Part shown: positions 11,807 to 23,574 of the stretch, one piece after another | How the letters are laid out: every line of letters begins with the position of its first letter | How positions within the stretch are numbered: position 1 is the stretch's first letter | Assembly: GCF_025766255.1 (NCBI RefSeq) | Contig: NW_026516886.1 | Coordinates: 1 to 37,900 of the forward strand | DNA: 37,900 bases | Source: Zychaea mexicana | Lineage: Eukaryota > Mucoromycota > Mucoromycetes > Mucorales > Lichtheimiaceae | Direction: 5' to 3' | Made by a program: the position numbers and the translations under genes | Notes under the pieces: model-generated | Told to the model about the DNA's origin: nothing | The model's input: the letters and a program-made list of their open reading frames with translations, nothing else | The model's database searches: none

Positions 11807-12701
11807 AGCCAAACGTAGCTGTAGAGTATATACCCCCACCACCACATCTTTCTTTTCACTTATTAATCGCTTTCTTTCACCTGTTGCCATCTTCCTCACC
11901 ATCGCTTTGCTGTTATTGTTCGCATACATGATCAAAAATAACCCCGTAACTACCCAATAATGTCCACTACTACCCTTATAATGCTCTTTAATCAATCACT
12001 TGCCTGTAAATATACTAATAATAAATCAATCACCAAAAGATCCTTCTATACTTATCGGCTCCGCTCTTATTTTATCAATTGCATAGATGCACGTTCCTAT
12101 GAAAACGCACCATTCTCTCGCTCTTTTAACAACAAACAGTGTGGTTGACAAGCCCTGAAGTTCTCGCACATATATCACATCTAGTAGCAATGCTTATATT
12201 CTCCCTGCCGATTACTGCTAACTGCTTACTGCTTACTGCTTACTGCTTAGCATAGTAGGGTTACACCTCTATTTTTTTGGTTCCTGAACCAGCTCCTTTA
12301 ATTAGTCAAAGAATACAGTAAGGAAATTTACAAGAGAAGATTGCGTGACAGAGGAAAGACAAATGTATAAAAGCCAAGGTAGCCAAGTAGATAGGGAGGG
12401 GAGGGGGGAGGGGGGCGATGTGGAAAATAAAGTGAGCAATGAACTTTTGTGTTGTTGTTTTCTACTACAACTACTACAAGGTTGTTGGGGTTGTGATGGG
12501 ATGGGATGGGGAAGGGTGGAGGCTATTGCGTCGAGTGTTGTGGTGTTGCATTTGTGAAATAGAAAGATACGAGTAATTATAATGAAGGTGATAATGGATG
12601 CCATAAATTATAAAAGAGAGAGAGAGAGAGAGCGGGAAAATTTACACGTTGGAGTTGGTTGTTTCGAAAGTTTCCTGTAGTTTTTTTTTTTTGGTTCTTC
12701 T
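11807..12701. other. Convergent intergenic region with microsatellites
   Basis: This is the shared 3' region of the cyclin-like (+) and secreted-protein (-) genes. It holds a heptamer ACTGCTT repeated four times at 12221-12248, a G-rich patch near 12399-12416 and an (AG)n run at about 12615-12632. No gene was recognised. Confidence 0.6.
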
Positions 12702-13685
12702 TTAAGGCCACCGTAAAATCTCTGGAATGACCACATCATCCCATCCACCACACACTGCCTGATCTTCTGGCTTCGCGCAGATATCCTGGACCGTCGTATG
12801 CGACCACACATCCAGCACGCGGATCGTGTTGCTGATGATGTTGTTCACATAGGCCATGATGTCGGCATCGGTCAATAAGGAGCCAGCTCCATAGCGAATC
12901 ATGGTGGAATGAACGGCTTGTTTCATGTTGGGTGCCAAGTTCTGGAATAGTAGACCGCTGCCGAACTGTGTCTGTTCCTTCAAGTGAGCACGGAGGTAGA
13001 CGACTATCCGGCCCTTGATCTTGTAAAACAGGGTTAAAAGAGCCAAAGTGAGCCTACTACTACTACTACTACTACTACTACCAGTACTCATATCTTTTTT
13101 TTGCCAAGGCTAAGGCTTCTTACCATGTCCAGGAAATGACAAATCGACGGCGGGTTTCCGCAAATGTAATCCATCTTGGCACCTATCAAAGCATTTCCCA
13201 GTGGTTTTAATAATCTTTCAAACATGTCAAAATAAAACAACATCCCCAATCTGTCCAGTAACAACTCTCCAACCCTTACATTCTTCTCGGGTCCATTCTT
13301 CGTCCTCTTTGGGCTTTTTTCTATCAAGTCGCTTTGGATTGTTGCAGTCACCCTTGAACGGCTCGTCGCCCGAGAATATGGTCTGATGGATGCCTTCCTG
13401 GAGAATATCCCCCGTGGACTGCATTGTAAAGTCGTCTAGGCCGTCTTGGACGGTATTCCGGATGCCGTCCTGCAGTTCTTTTTCCGGAACAACGTCTAAC
13501 AGTTTGCTGGGTATGGTGATATTGTAGAGATTGGTGTTTAAAGCTTCATGCAGGTCGGTGACGGCTAAATGAATGACGGGAATGTATCGATCTGCAAAGG
13601 CTTGTGAGATTGCGTGCCTGCAAAGGGGCTCGCATGCGGACGCAAGAGATACAAGAAAGGTCAATGTTATGAGTCTCTTGAACAT
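12702..13685 (-). CDS. Secreted protein of unknown function, 260 aa
   Basis: Exons on the minus strand are 13685-13280, 13182-13124 and 13019-12702 (TAA). Both introns (97 and 104 nt) have GTAAG donors. The start was chosen because the first 17 residues (MFKRLITLTFLVSLASA) form a clear signal peptide ending before CEPLC. The mature part is rich in helix-forming residues and has paired cysteines near 18/22, 114/136, 142/149 and two near the C-terminus, which suggests disulphides in an extracellular or lumenal protein. No transmembrane segment, GPI signal or enzymatic motif was seen, and no family was recognised. A shorter first intron (33 nt) is possible but unlikely. Confidence 0.75.
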
Positions 13686-14330
13686 CCTTAATGACAGTTG
13701 TTGTGGTGCGTGTATAAATGAGAGTGGGGGTTTTTTTTTATCTATGGAAAAGGCTAAAATAAAAAATAAGTAAAAAAGAGAGGAGAAAAGTAAAAGGTAA
13801 GAGAAAAAGAAGAAAAAGGATAGGATAATTTTTCCCTCTTTTGAGGATATTACTCCATAAATGGAATATCTATTTATTGGCAAAAAAACGAGTGTCACGA
13901 GCATGTGTTGCCAGCCGCTTTTGTAGATCTCCCACAAAAGCCTATATTTATTTAACGTCTCTTTATATACAATTTATTCTGTCTCTATGCCACGTATCCT
14001 ACGTCTCTCTCTTCCTCTCTCTCTCTCTCTCTATCCCTGTCTTTCTTGCCATCAGCGTCTTCGTCGTCATCGTCGTCTTGTCGTCATCCATTATTTTGGG
14101 AACACCCCGAAAAGACGGGTTCGAGAACCAGCGGGTAATAGCACCTGTCCCCGGGGCGATAAATAGTGTGAACCCAAGCGGGGTCTACTTGATATCTATA
14201 TTTAAGCGTAACACGAAGCCAGTTTTGTCCATATTTTGCTGTTTGGCTCTTTTTCATCCAATTTGCTCGTGTCACTGTGCCACATTAAGGCCCTTCCTTG
14301 TGTGCTTTGTACATATTTTGACGACACTGT
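13686..14330. other. Intergenic region upstream of the secreted-protein gene
   Basis: It holds the presumed promoter of the minus-strand secreted-protein gene, a T/A-rich stretch at 13730-13830 and a (CT)n run near 14010-14030. A hydrophobic plus-strand frame at 13841-14404 is open but low complexity and overlaps the 3' end of the next gene; it is not supported as a gene. Confidence 0.5.
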
Positions 14331-15309
14331 TCATCGCCTGTTGCTATTGCTATTGCCATGGTTGCTCATGGATATCCGTTCGTTTCGCTTGGTTTCGAGA
14401 TTAGCTTCAAGATAGGCCTTCATTTCTAGACCAGTGATAAAGTCTGTTAGTTTCCAGCAAAAGGGGAATGGAAATTTGAGAAGGCCCTGTGTGTTTTTTT
14501 TAAACACAATAGACACAGAAAAAATAAAGAGGAAAGGGTCGAGAATCTCCCCTCTCTTTCCACCGTAAAAAAAGAATTGCCTTACCGCTGCATCCCATAT
14601 CCGAAGAAAAAATCAGAATGCCCCGCCCCCGCTCAGAGTGTGCCAGTCTCTGACCATCCTCCTGAGTGGCCACCACCAGCACCGGCAATATCCCCCACCA
14701 CCGTTCTGGCTCAAGCTTTGCCATGCAACCAGTCCATTGCTGGGCAACCGCGTGCTTGTCCACGCGAGGCCCGAACGTCAACAGCCTGTTTCCCAGAATA
14801 AGGTTTGGTGACCATGGTAACCTCCTTGCTGCTGCTGCTGCTGTTCCTGCCATTGTGTGCTGTTTATGCAGGGCACGTGCAAACTCTTCTCTCAAACCAC
14901 CTCTTTTTTTATGCATCGCTGTTGCTTCGTTTGCTGCCGCTTGTTTCTGTGTCATATCTTGTACCGCCTGCATATCCGAAGTCGCCACATCAATATCGAG
15001 CTGTTTGCATAATCCAAGCAACGAAGCTGCCGTTTGCCATTCGTTGTTGTTTGTTGAACTTTCAAAAGTGCTCACAATACGTGTCTTGCGCGCCTTTTTG
15101 CCATAAAACTCGAGTTGTACACTCTGTTCCTTCTTTAACTTCTTTTCGCGCTGTTCGTTCTTTAAAAGCGGATTCAAGATTGTGTACAGCTGTTGCAACG
15201 AGGCGGCATTACGTTTGCCCTTGAGTGGATCGCCGTGGAAAAAATCGGGGTGGGTCTGAAGGACTAGTTTCTTTAAATAAGGTTTTACAAGGGCGGCCAC
15301 TGCTGTCAT
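14331..15309 (-). CDS. TCAIM-like mitochondrial protein (DUF4460/DUF4461)
   Basis: Exons are 15309-14586 and 14443-14331 (TGA), joined by a 142-nt intron with a GTAAG donor, giving 278 aa. The N-terminal 50 residues (LKKLVLQTHPDFFHGDP...ASLQQLYTILNPL) resemble DUF4460, which is J-domain-like and includes an HPD triplet. The middle has NRLLTFGPRVDK and later GRGILIFSSDM, fitting DUF4461 of TCAIM (T-cell activation inhibitor, mitochondrial), whose molecular role is unknown. A basic Ala/Gln-rich segment joins them. It is divergent from the mitochondrial carrier gene across 217 bp, which fits a mitochondrial role. The acceptor of the last intron is uncertain: an upstream AG would shift the frame. 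Family assignment is from motif memory only. Confidence 0.65.
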
Positions 15310-15526
15310 AATTTTTTGGTACCGTCAAGGTATAAGAGAACAATAATGTGCGTGCTGTAGTAGCAGTAGTAGTAGTAGTGGCCCGTAACAAAAAAAAATA
15401 CCACAAAGCGTGACGCTCTTTTCCCCCAATACGAACGGATTTTCACGCGTGCATACCCAATTTTCCACACCGTGGACCCAATTTTTTTTTTTTTGACAAG
15501 GGCTTATTCTTGAGCTGGAACCCGGA
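15310..15526. promoter_or_regulatory. Divergent promoter, TCAIM-like gene / SAM carrier
   Basis: Only 217 bp separate the two start codons, so both promoters must overlap or abut. It contains a GTA-triplet run near 15356-15380 and a T12 tract at 15483-15494, about 30 bp before the carrier ATG. No TATA box was recognised. Confidence 0.6.
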
Positions 15527-16731
15527 ATGAGCGAGATCAGCAGTTACCAGGCGAATCTCAAACAAGCCCTGCTGGCAGGTGCCATGGCCGGAACAGCGGT
15601 CGATACTGCACTGTTTCCGCTGGGTAAATACATTGTTTCTCGAGTGTTGCCATGGCGGATCTATTGACAGGTATTATGTATGTTTTTTTTCATATACTAT
15701 GTAGATACCATCAAGACACGACTGCAATCACAAGCTGGCTTCATGGCTTCCGGAGGATTTCGTGGTGTGTACTCGGGATTGCTCTCAGCTGTCATTGGAA
15801 GTGCACCGAGTGGTAAGAAAGAAAACCTTTCTTGTACAAAAAATTGAAGGGTGAAGGAAACCAGTAAAGCTAATATGGCCAGGGTGTTGTTCTAGCTTCC
15901 CTCTTCTTCGTCACATATGAAGCCACAAAACGATTACTTGGTGCCGGCGTAGATAATAATACCAACAATACTCACTTTATCCACATGGCAGCTGCGTCGT
16001 TCGGTGAGATTGTAAGTTAACTACTACTCACTTTTGTGAGTAAGCATGTATCTCTTTGACGTAAAAAGTGAGTGAACCATAAGCTAATAGAAATGTGGAA
16101 TTCATTGATAGTCTGCTTGTACTGTACGCGTGCCAACCGAAGTGATCAAACAACGGATGCAGACAAAACAATTCGCCACGACATCAGCAGCGGTCAAGAA
16201 CGTGTTAAAGACAGAAGGCATCCTTGGCTTTTACCGTGGATTCTTATCGACCGTCGCACGCGAAATCCCATTCACCTGCATACAATTCCCTCTGTACGAA
16301 TACTTTAAACGCGCATATTCCGAGCACAGGGGTAGACGGATAGAACCGTATGAGGCTGCCTTGTGGGGCTCTGTTGCTGGTGGCATTGCTGCTGCGGTGA
16401 CAACGCCGCTTGACGTGTGCAAAACTCGCATCATGCTCTTAAGCAAGGTAATAGGGGAAAGAATCGGGTACTTTTATTTTTTTTTTGTTTGGATGGCTCG
16501 ATTCACTCTTTATTTTCGAATATGACACCACAGAGTCAGGCAACAACAGAAAACATTGGCGTGGTATCGACGTTTAGACGGATCGTTGCTGAAGAAGGAC
16601 CTCGGGTGCTTTTGTCGGGTATTGGGCCGCGGGTGATGTGGATCTCCATTGGTGGTAGTATATTCCTTGGCATGTACGAAAAAGCTGTAAAAAGTCTCTG
16701 TGAACTACAAGTCTTAGATGATCGACGATAG
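15527..16731 (+). CDS. PET8: Mitochondrial S-adenosylmethionine carrier (PET8/SLC25A26 family)
   Basis: It exchanges cytosolic SAM for matrix S-adenosylhomocysteine across the inner mitochondrial membrane. Exons are 15527-15623, 15705-15812, 15896-16011, 16112-16447 and 16534-16731 (TAG), giving 284 aa, the usual length. The three carrier repeats each show the P-x-D/E-x-x-K/R signature: PLDTIKTR (31-38), PTEVIKQR (115-122) and PLDVCKTR (206-213). LQSQAGFMASGGFRGVYSGL and SAPSASLFFVTYE are typical of the SAM carrier subfamily. All introns are 81-100 nt with GTAA donors. The gene is head-to-head with the TCAIM-like gene and tail-to-tail with UTP12. Confidence 0.94.
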
Positions 16732-17033
16732 AAAACGAAAAGCAAAAGGCAAAAACAATAGAAAAAAGATGAAAAACGATTACTGATATACTATTATTAA
16801 TATTGCTATTTTAATAATGTTTTTTTATGTTATGAGAAAGATGAAAGACAAACTTTTTACTTGTGTACATAAATCGATGGTTGTATGATGGATTGGAGGA
16901 AAGCGCGAAGAAGAAGGAAAGAGAAAGAGAGAAAGAGGATGTGTGTGTGTGTGTGTGCATGAAGTGTATGGAATTTAAAGATGTATAATATAAATAGGGT
17001 GGTGGTCTATTGTTGCTGTTGCTGTTGCTGTTG
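16732..17033. other. Shared 3' region of carrier and UTP12 genes
   Basis: This AT-rich convergent intergenic stretch has a (GT)n run at 16940-16958 and a GTTGCT repeat at 17011-17035 next to the UTP12 stop. No gene was recognised. Confidence 0.6.
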
Positions 17034-19046
17034 TTACACATGGATGAATGCACGCTTCTTGCTATCGTCTGAAGTGCTTGGAGGTTCATCAAAAAAGTCG
17101 GCCGTGTTACGTGCCTCCCAGTCTCGTCGCAGATAGGTCAACGCTGCTCGGTTATAGCCCATGATATCCTTTTGCTTCTGCAAGCTTGCCCGCAAGTGGT
17201 GGCGGATCGAGTCCAGCATAGGTCGCATGATGCGATTGGCAACAATTTGGTTGTGATGCATTTTGATCAGCGAAAACAGAATCCGCGAGGTTAATATCAG
17301 GTTCCAGTTCTATCAAGTTACAAGAAGAAATTGCGTTAGTGCAACCTTGAAGAAGAGATGTAGCCGATGAATCATCCACATTTTACCTTTTTGGCCCAGC
17401 TGTCAATGTAGGAGAGCAAAGATGTGACCTTGGAGAATGGCAACACCAGCAAGGCTTCTTCCAAATCATTGGCCCTGATCTTTTCGATAGTGTTGAGCAC
17501 GTACTTTTCCGGTGTCAGGTCACCCATGGCCATCAGGATGGGATTACGCTGTGGTGGTTCGGCGGGTAAGCCCTTTGCCTTGGCCGCCTCATACGCTTCC
17601 CATCCTTGTTTTTCCTCATCGGCAATTTCAAGAGCTTCGATGATCCGCTCACCAGCCTTCAGAGTCTCCATGGTTTGCTTGCCTGCAACGTCCACCTCTG
17701 TATCGTTCACATCAACCTTTTCCATTTGGCTAACCAACGTGGACTCGTACATCTCTTCCAGTTCCTTTTCACGCTCTTCTTCCAAAAAGAGCTACACGAG
17801 AGAGAGAGAGAGAGAGAGAGGATACACCATGAGTTGATAACGTCCTGCTCCCTCTAGTTATTACAAAGTGACATTCTTACCTGTTCATCGGTTCTTTCCC
17901 AAATACGGATAGATCGATCATGCGACGCTGTCACTACGATACCACCCTGTCTTGATACTGCCAATGCCCAGATCTCACCATGATGGCCTGGAAGCTTCAT
18001 GATATTCTCAAACTATACATGACCACATGCCAACATTTAGAAACCTTCTTCAAAAGGACCCAACATGAATAGGCTACGGGTAGACAAAAAAACAAATACC
18101 TTATCACCATCCCAGTATTTGACCATTTTGTCCTTGCTAACAGTAAAGAAATAATGGCTGCCCCATACGAACTGGATACCCGTAATATTTTCTTGATGAG
18201 CAAATATAGACTTGTGACAATCACCGAAATCAAGACCCCAAATTTTGACGTTCTTGTCAGCAGAGGCCGTGGCTATCAGGGTATTGTCGGATGAAATATC
18301 CATCGACAAGACAGGAAGCTAGAAGAACACCACGTCAGTTATACGTATTCCTTTCGATAAACCATTGTTGCTGATATGATTATACAAACCTTGTGACCAT
18401 AGAGCGACAAGAAGAATTTGAGAGTGTCGTGATAAAACACTTTCACAGTGCTGTCCAGAAGAGACACAGCGAGAATATTTTGATCCGGACTGTAGCGAAC
18501 GCACAATACTTCATCCGATAGCTTCAATGTACGCATATGCACAAACGTGGGGTAGCTTGTGGGCTAAGTATCCATATTCATTAGAGAGAAATGGGGGAGG
18601 GTTAGCATTTGTGCTGTGTCCGAGTAAGCATTTCTTTCATTTCTTTGGATACACGGTTTACCTTTTCTTCGTCAATCTTGAAGTCCCAGAACTTGGCTTC
18701 CTTATCAGCGCCGCCCGTGGCAAAGCCTCGCTTGTCGGGACGCATGTGTAACGAATAGATCGAACCAGCATGAGCAGCCACAGAATATACCATGGATGAC
18801 GATGCAATATCAAATAACTCAAGCTCGCCTGATTTGGTACCAACAACAACCTACAAACATATTAATCAGCATAAAAAATAGAAAAGACTATCATGTAGGG
18901 ATTAAGACTTACATGACGATCACCGGGAAGGAAGGAGCAGCATAAAGCATAGCCACAATCCATCGAGCGAATACACGATCGAGTTTTGACGTTCCAAATC
19001 TTTAGAATGTCTATAGATCGCATATAAGAAAACGCGAATCAGCAAC

Positions 19047-19078
<32 letters not shown>

Positions 19079-20633
19079 ATGATCTTTTATAGACCCTCTT
19101 TCTTTCAAGCGTGTGTACTCACTGTGTGAAGCAGAGACGAGCAAGTCATCATTTGCGCTAAGCGCTACTGCGCGAACGTCTGATCGATGGCCAGGCAGAT
19201 CAATGCTCGATAATCGACTTGGTTCTTCAACATCGTCCGACTTCTTTTCGGCGGGTAAGGGGGCGTTATACACTTCCACCATGTTGTCGTTTAGCGAAAC
19301 AACCATCTAGCAGAAAAAAAATTCCAAAAGTAGACGAGTGAGTGATTACTACAATCACACACATACTATCACTTCTTTCGTTCTTTTTACCTGAATATGA
19401 CCCGCTTTCTGTACATCCTTCACCGGAGCAAAGTCAAAACTTCGAATCTTGCTTTGAGCACGAACAATTGTATAGCTGTTGAACTCATCCTCTGCCTGGA
19501 TTTCATCGCTAATTTCGACTTCTTTTCCCTTCTCCTTTGCACGCTTTTTCCGTCGCTGAATCTTTTTACGGATCTGCTCATGATCCCGAATCTGGTACAG
19601 CTCGACCGCCTTATCCGCAGCCTGCACACCAACAAACTTGCCAGACGGATGGAATCGAATCGTGACTATACGATCGCGCGAGTTCCGTGGGATGTTGCCA
19701 TAGGCTTTAATTGCTCTTTTCAACGAATCTGCCTCGTCTGCTTGGTGAGCTTCTTGATCAATTTCCATGTCATCCAACGACTTTTCCAGCACATCCCAGT
19801 CGATCTTCCAAGCCTTGAGCATCGGCTCAGCACCGCCGGAAATAATGACTGATTGCTGAGGATCCACGTCAAGCGACCAAACTTCTGTTCGATGACCCAC
19901 TACCGTCTCACGACAAAACTGGCTCGACAAATCCCACAGTTTTAAAAGGGTATCCTTGGATGCCGACAGCAGGTATCCTTCGTCGGCAGGTCGTTCTGGG
20001 TTCTTTAGGAATTTCAGACACGTCAGTTGTTCCTTGTGTCCTTTCAGTCGATACATGCCCGTTTCTGCAACAACGTCCCACACGATGATGTCCGTGTCGC
20101 GCGAACCCGAGGCAAGTCGTGTACCGTCGTCGTTGAATGCGAGTGTCGTTACTGCACCACGGTGACCGCTCAGGGTTACTGTGGATGTAGAAGCATCGAT
20201 CTTCCATAGTCGAACCATTCCATCGGCATAGCTGTTAATTATTGTTATTTTTAGCTTTTATTTGGACAAGTCAAGAGAAAGGTAAAGTGGCTACTGTCCT
20301 TGTATAAACTTACCCGACCGCATAATCACGATTGTTGGGACTTTTGGCAATGCTTGTCACTTGAGCATTATTGCCAGACTCTTTCCATTTGCCGACCTAG
20401 TTTTGAGACAGCATTTTAATAAATATTGAAGTAGACGGATCGATCGAGTTCCCCTTTTCGGTATCAATAGATAGATCTACCTGAGTTCCCTTTTTCAGAT
20501 CCCAAAGCACCACGTCTTCCAAAGCCGGCGTCAAGGCTAATTTGCCGGTATGATCGTAGGTAATATTCGACTGCGTCGAGGCGATTACGCCAAAACTAGC
20601 AAGCGGCTCGTAACGAAGATATGCCTTGACCAT
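17034..20633 (-). CDS. UTP12: U3 snoRNP WD40 protein Utp12/Dip2 (WDR3)
   Basis: Utp12 is a UTP-B component of the small-subunit processome, acting in 18S rRNA maturation in the nucleolus. Eleven exons: 20633-20481, 20396-20314, 20231-19391, 19306-19123, 19010-18913, 18850-18662, 18563-18390, 18318-18100, 18012-17881, 17791-17387 and 17309-17034 (TAA), giving 917 aa, close to yeast Dip2. All eleven junctions keep phase. Tandem WD repeats fill residues 1-690 (for example [55 protein letters not shown]). A basic acidic linker with [17 protein letters not shown] lies after the first propeller. The Utp12 domain follows at the C-terminus, ending near [18 protein letters not shown]. Two introns contain long GA/CT microsatellites. 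IMP3, another U3 component, lies 4 kb away. Confidence 0.95.
17798..17821 (-). repeat. GA microsatellite, intronic, polypyrimidine side of a UTP12 acceptor
   Basis: The plus-strand GA run reads as (CT)n on the coding strand and ends 6 bases before the TAG acceptor of the intron preceding exon 10. It therefore serves as the polypyrimidine tract, so length changes there might affect splicing. Confidence 0.85.
19051..19078 (-). repeat. CT microsatellite, intronic in UTP12
   Basis: Fourteen CT units lie inside the intron between exons 4 and 5 (19011-19122), reading as (GA)n on the coding strand, well upstream of the acceptor. Confidence 0.9.
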
Positions 20634-20940
20634 AGCCGAATCCAGTCAAATATGTTTGGAAAAAAAAAACTTGGCTCTTTGAAGTTTTGCATTTTTTTTT
20701 TCTTGCGTGAAGTCAAAAATGGGTTTGCGAGTCACATGCAAAAAAGCGAGTGGGGGGGAAAAGAGGGGGGGGGGGGGAGAGAGAGAGTGAACTGACATGG
20801 CTGTAATTCAAAATACTGCTCAGGCAACTTTTTGGGTGGGGATAAGATATAGCCAAAGATGTGAACGGACCTGCTGCCAGCATCTTTTTTGTTTTTTCTT
20901 TCACTTTCTTTCTCGTTCTTTTATTTTTCTGCAAGACACA
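20634..20940. promoter_or_regulatory. Divergent promoter, UTP12 / OPI3, with a 13-G run
   Basis: The 307 bp between the two start codons hold an A9 tract near 20660, a T9 tract at 20692-20700, a run of 13 consecutive G (20765-20777) next to a (GA)n stretch, and a T-rich stretch just before the OPI3 ATG. No TATA box was recognised. Poly-dA:dT tracts commonly exclude nucleosomes in fungal promoters (general knowledge). Confidence 0.6.
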
Positions 20941-22058
20941 ATGGACGTGATTACCGAGTACATTGACTTTTCTCAGCCAACCCTCTACTATATCCTCGCT
21001 CATATCTTCTTCAACCCTCTGTTCTGGAACACGGTTGCTCGTGCAGGTAAAAAGAGATATAGAATAGCACGTGTCTCGCTCCCCCCCCCTTCTCCTTTCT
21101 TCAAGAGGTTCCTTCCTAACTCGCGCGTGATTTTCATCTGTCAAAAATATAAAAGAATATCGCTCCCATATCCTCACCAAGTTGGCTGGTGGTAATGCTT
21201 ACTATGGATGCTATGCTCTTGCCGTGACGATCTTTACTATTGGTATCACCCGAGACTGCTTGTAAGTGATTCAGAATGGGATAAAAGGGTGGCTGTTAAT
21301 TCGATTGAATGCACGCGCGTACATTTGTTTGCTGTATGTGACGAAAGCTGATGCATGATCATCACGAAAATAATAGATACGCTCTGGCACTTGGTAACCA
21401 GCCCACGTACCCTGCCCTCGAAGCCCAGTGGGTCCAGGCTCTTGCTGTTTTGCTTTATGTCGCCGGTGGCACTTTGGTGCTCACGTCCATGTACGCTCTC
21501 GGCGTCACTGGCACCTATCTCGGTAATTTGGGAGGGTGTTGGCTAGTGTGTAAAATAATAATTGCGTCTTGCTCCGGAAGTTGCGCGCGATCAAAGGTGA
21601 TCTGATTGATTGATTATTCCTTGCTATGTCACAGGTGATTACTTTGGCATTTTGATGGATGCGCGTGTTACTGGCTTCCCCTTCAATGTCTGCGAGAACC
21701 CCATGTATGTCGGCTCCACATTGAACTTCTTGGCTACTGCACTCTGGTATGTTTTCCCTTCTTTGCATCGAATACTATGAAACACAACACGCAAAGCTGA
21801 CCCGGGTATTTTTAAACTTTTGCATTTCCGCGCACAATTTACCAGGCACGCAAGTCCCGCTGGTCTCTTGCTGACTGCTGTCGTCTATGTCGTCTACTTG
21901 GTCGCTCTTGAATTCGAAGGGTAAGTAAAATATATGCTGCGCTGTAGAAGATGGACCACTGAACAATACATTTCCACCCCGTAATAACGCGTGTTGATTT
22001 CTTTTACAGACCATTCACCACCATGATCTACTCCAAGAAGAACGAGAAGAAGGAATAA
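20941..22058 (+). CDS. OPI3: Phospholipid methyltransferase, Opi3/PEMT family
   Basis: Opi3 performs the last two SAM-dependent methylations of phosphatidylethanolamine to phosphatidylcholine in the ER membrane. Exons are 20941-21046, 21156-21261, 21377-21522, 21635-21746, 21846-21920 and 22010-22058 (TAA), giving 197 aa, the Opi3 size rather than that of Cho2. Family landmarks are NPLFWNTVARAEYRSH near residue 25, YGCYALAVTIF, GDYFGILMDARVTGFPF and ENPMYVGSTLNFLATALW, which includes the membrane SAM-binding region. Four hydrophobic segments fit the family. The last residues are Lys-rich (KKNEKKE), compatible with ER retrieval. Splice sites are GT-AG, with weak acceptors in the first two introns chosen because they keep the family sequence intact. 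Confidence 0.93.
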
Positions 22059-22266
22059 GCAGTTTGATCTTGCGCAGTTAACCCCCAACACTTTGTCAAA
22101 GACAACAAAAACATTAGATGTAAAAGAAAAGTTTCGCTGATATTATCATTTGCTATTATTAATAATATGAAAAGGAAAAAACAACAACAAGCCAAAGGGT
22201 CTCGGTCTCTCTGTGTGTGTGTGTGTGTGTAATGTGTGTGTTATGGTACAAGTGTTAATGCAGATC

Positions 22267-23376
22267 TTAGTCATGCTGTTGTTGCTGCTGCTGATGATCG
22301 TCAGTGAGTGGTGTCGTTGGTGTTGGTGTTGATGCTACTGCTGCTGTTTCATGGCTGCTCGGTTTGGTGACAGCGTCCGGTTCTTTGATCTCAGAGCGTG
22401 CTCGTTTGACGCGTTTTCGTCGTTGTAACGCGCCTTCATAGTTGACTATCGGAATCGTGATATCCATCAGATCATCTCTGGATCTTTCCGCCCGTCGCAA
22501 GAGCTGGTTCTCGGCTGACATCAGTCGTTTGAGATTTTCTTCGACAATGCGCGACTGTTGTGAATTCAATTCTCGTACGCGTTGTGGATCATCCGGCCGA
22601 TGGATATATACCTGCATTACATTAGCTATTGTTATGGTGCATATTCGGTACATACTCCCTGTTTCTCTTTCTCTCTCTCTCTCATCACCATCCACCAGTA
22701 GCAAACTTACAGGTGTTTGCCGGAACGAATGCCTTGAAGGAAATTTAGGTAAGTGGTCTGGTACATATTCTGGTAGCTCAAATTGACTTGAGGCCCCTTT
22801 CTTTTCGCTGCTGTTATCATCGTCGTCTTCGTCTTCATCATTCTCGTCGTCCGATGCTAGGAATTGCACATTATTTTCTGATTTGTTGGGTTGTTCGGTT
22901 GCTGTTGGTATAGTCACTGAATATAAAATAAAACGATTATTATTCTAGCAGTGTCTCCCCCCACCCTCCTAATCAGTGAAAAAAAAACACATACAGAGAT
23001 GTCTGTTTTGCCTAGATTGATTCATATAGTCGCTGAAACTGGAGAGTTGAATGCCAGATTCTTCCAGTGTACGTAGAATGTCGTGATAATTAGGTTTGGT
23101 TCTGCTGGCGAGTTCGGCATACTTGTGTGTTCTGGATAATAAATTCTCTAGGTCTGTATTATTAATGAGAATGCATAAGTATAAAACAGGTTCATTTGGA
23201 GGATAACAAGTGGTTTTTGTTGTAGTTTCTTTCTCACATAGTTCAAGCACGTTGCTTAGCTTTTCTAACGCGGATCGCTGTATTGATTCGAAGCCTGCTT
23301 CTCGTGTTATAAGTGATATTGCTTTACAGTTGGCGTCACGAGCAAAATCCGATTTAGAAAAGTGGGAATCTGGCAT
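22267..23376 (-). CDS. TAF8: TFIID subunit TAF8
   Basis: TAF8 is a histone-fold subunit of the general transcription factor TFIID and partners TAF10. Exons are 23376-23238, 23153-22995, 22916-22711 and 22611-22267 (TAA), giving 282 aa. The N-terminal bromodomain-associated histone fold (residues about 10-90) includes VLELYLENLLSRTHKYAELA followed by SRTKPN. The joining of the first intron (GTGAGA donor) restores that typical helix. An acidic linker precedes the TAF8 C-terminal box near 148-170 (PDHLPKFPSRHSFRQTP). The C-terminus has basic KRVKRAR and poly-Gln. It is convergent with OPI3 (208 bp) and in tandem with the next minus-strand gene. Confidence 0.9.
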
Positions 23377-23574
23377 GTCTTGGTTGTGATTTTCTCTTGA
23401 CGTTGTTTTTTTTTAATGTATGATTTCAAGAGTGAAGGAAAAGAAAGTTGTTCGGGCAGGAGCCTAGATAAATTTCTCTGTTTAAAAAATGAAGTCGCTG
23501 TTGTTCGTCCGGATTTATCTTGTTTTTTTTTATTACTACAAAACGAAAGGGGTGGGGGGGAAGTGAGAATTTGT

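Noticed and set aside
14118..14135. GGTTCGAGAACC as a possible tRNA B-box
   Set aside because: No A-box or cloverleaf can be drawn upstream on either strand.
13841..14404. 187-residue hydrophobic open frame on the plus strand
   Set aside because: It is simple-sequence Leu/Ser/Val, overlaps the promoter of one gene and the 3' exon of another, and has no recognisable domain.
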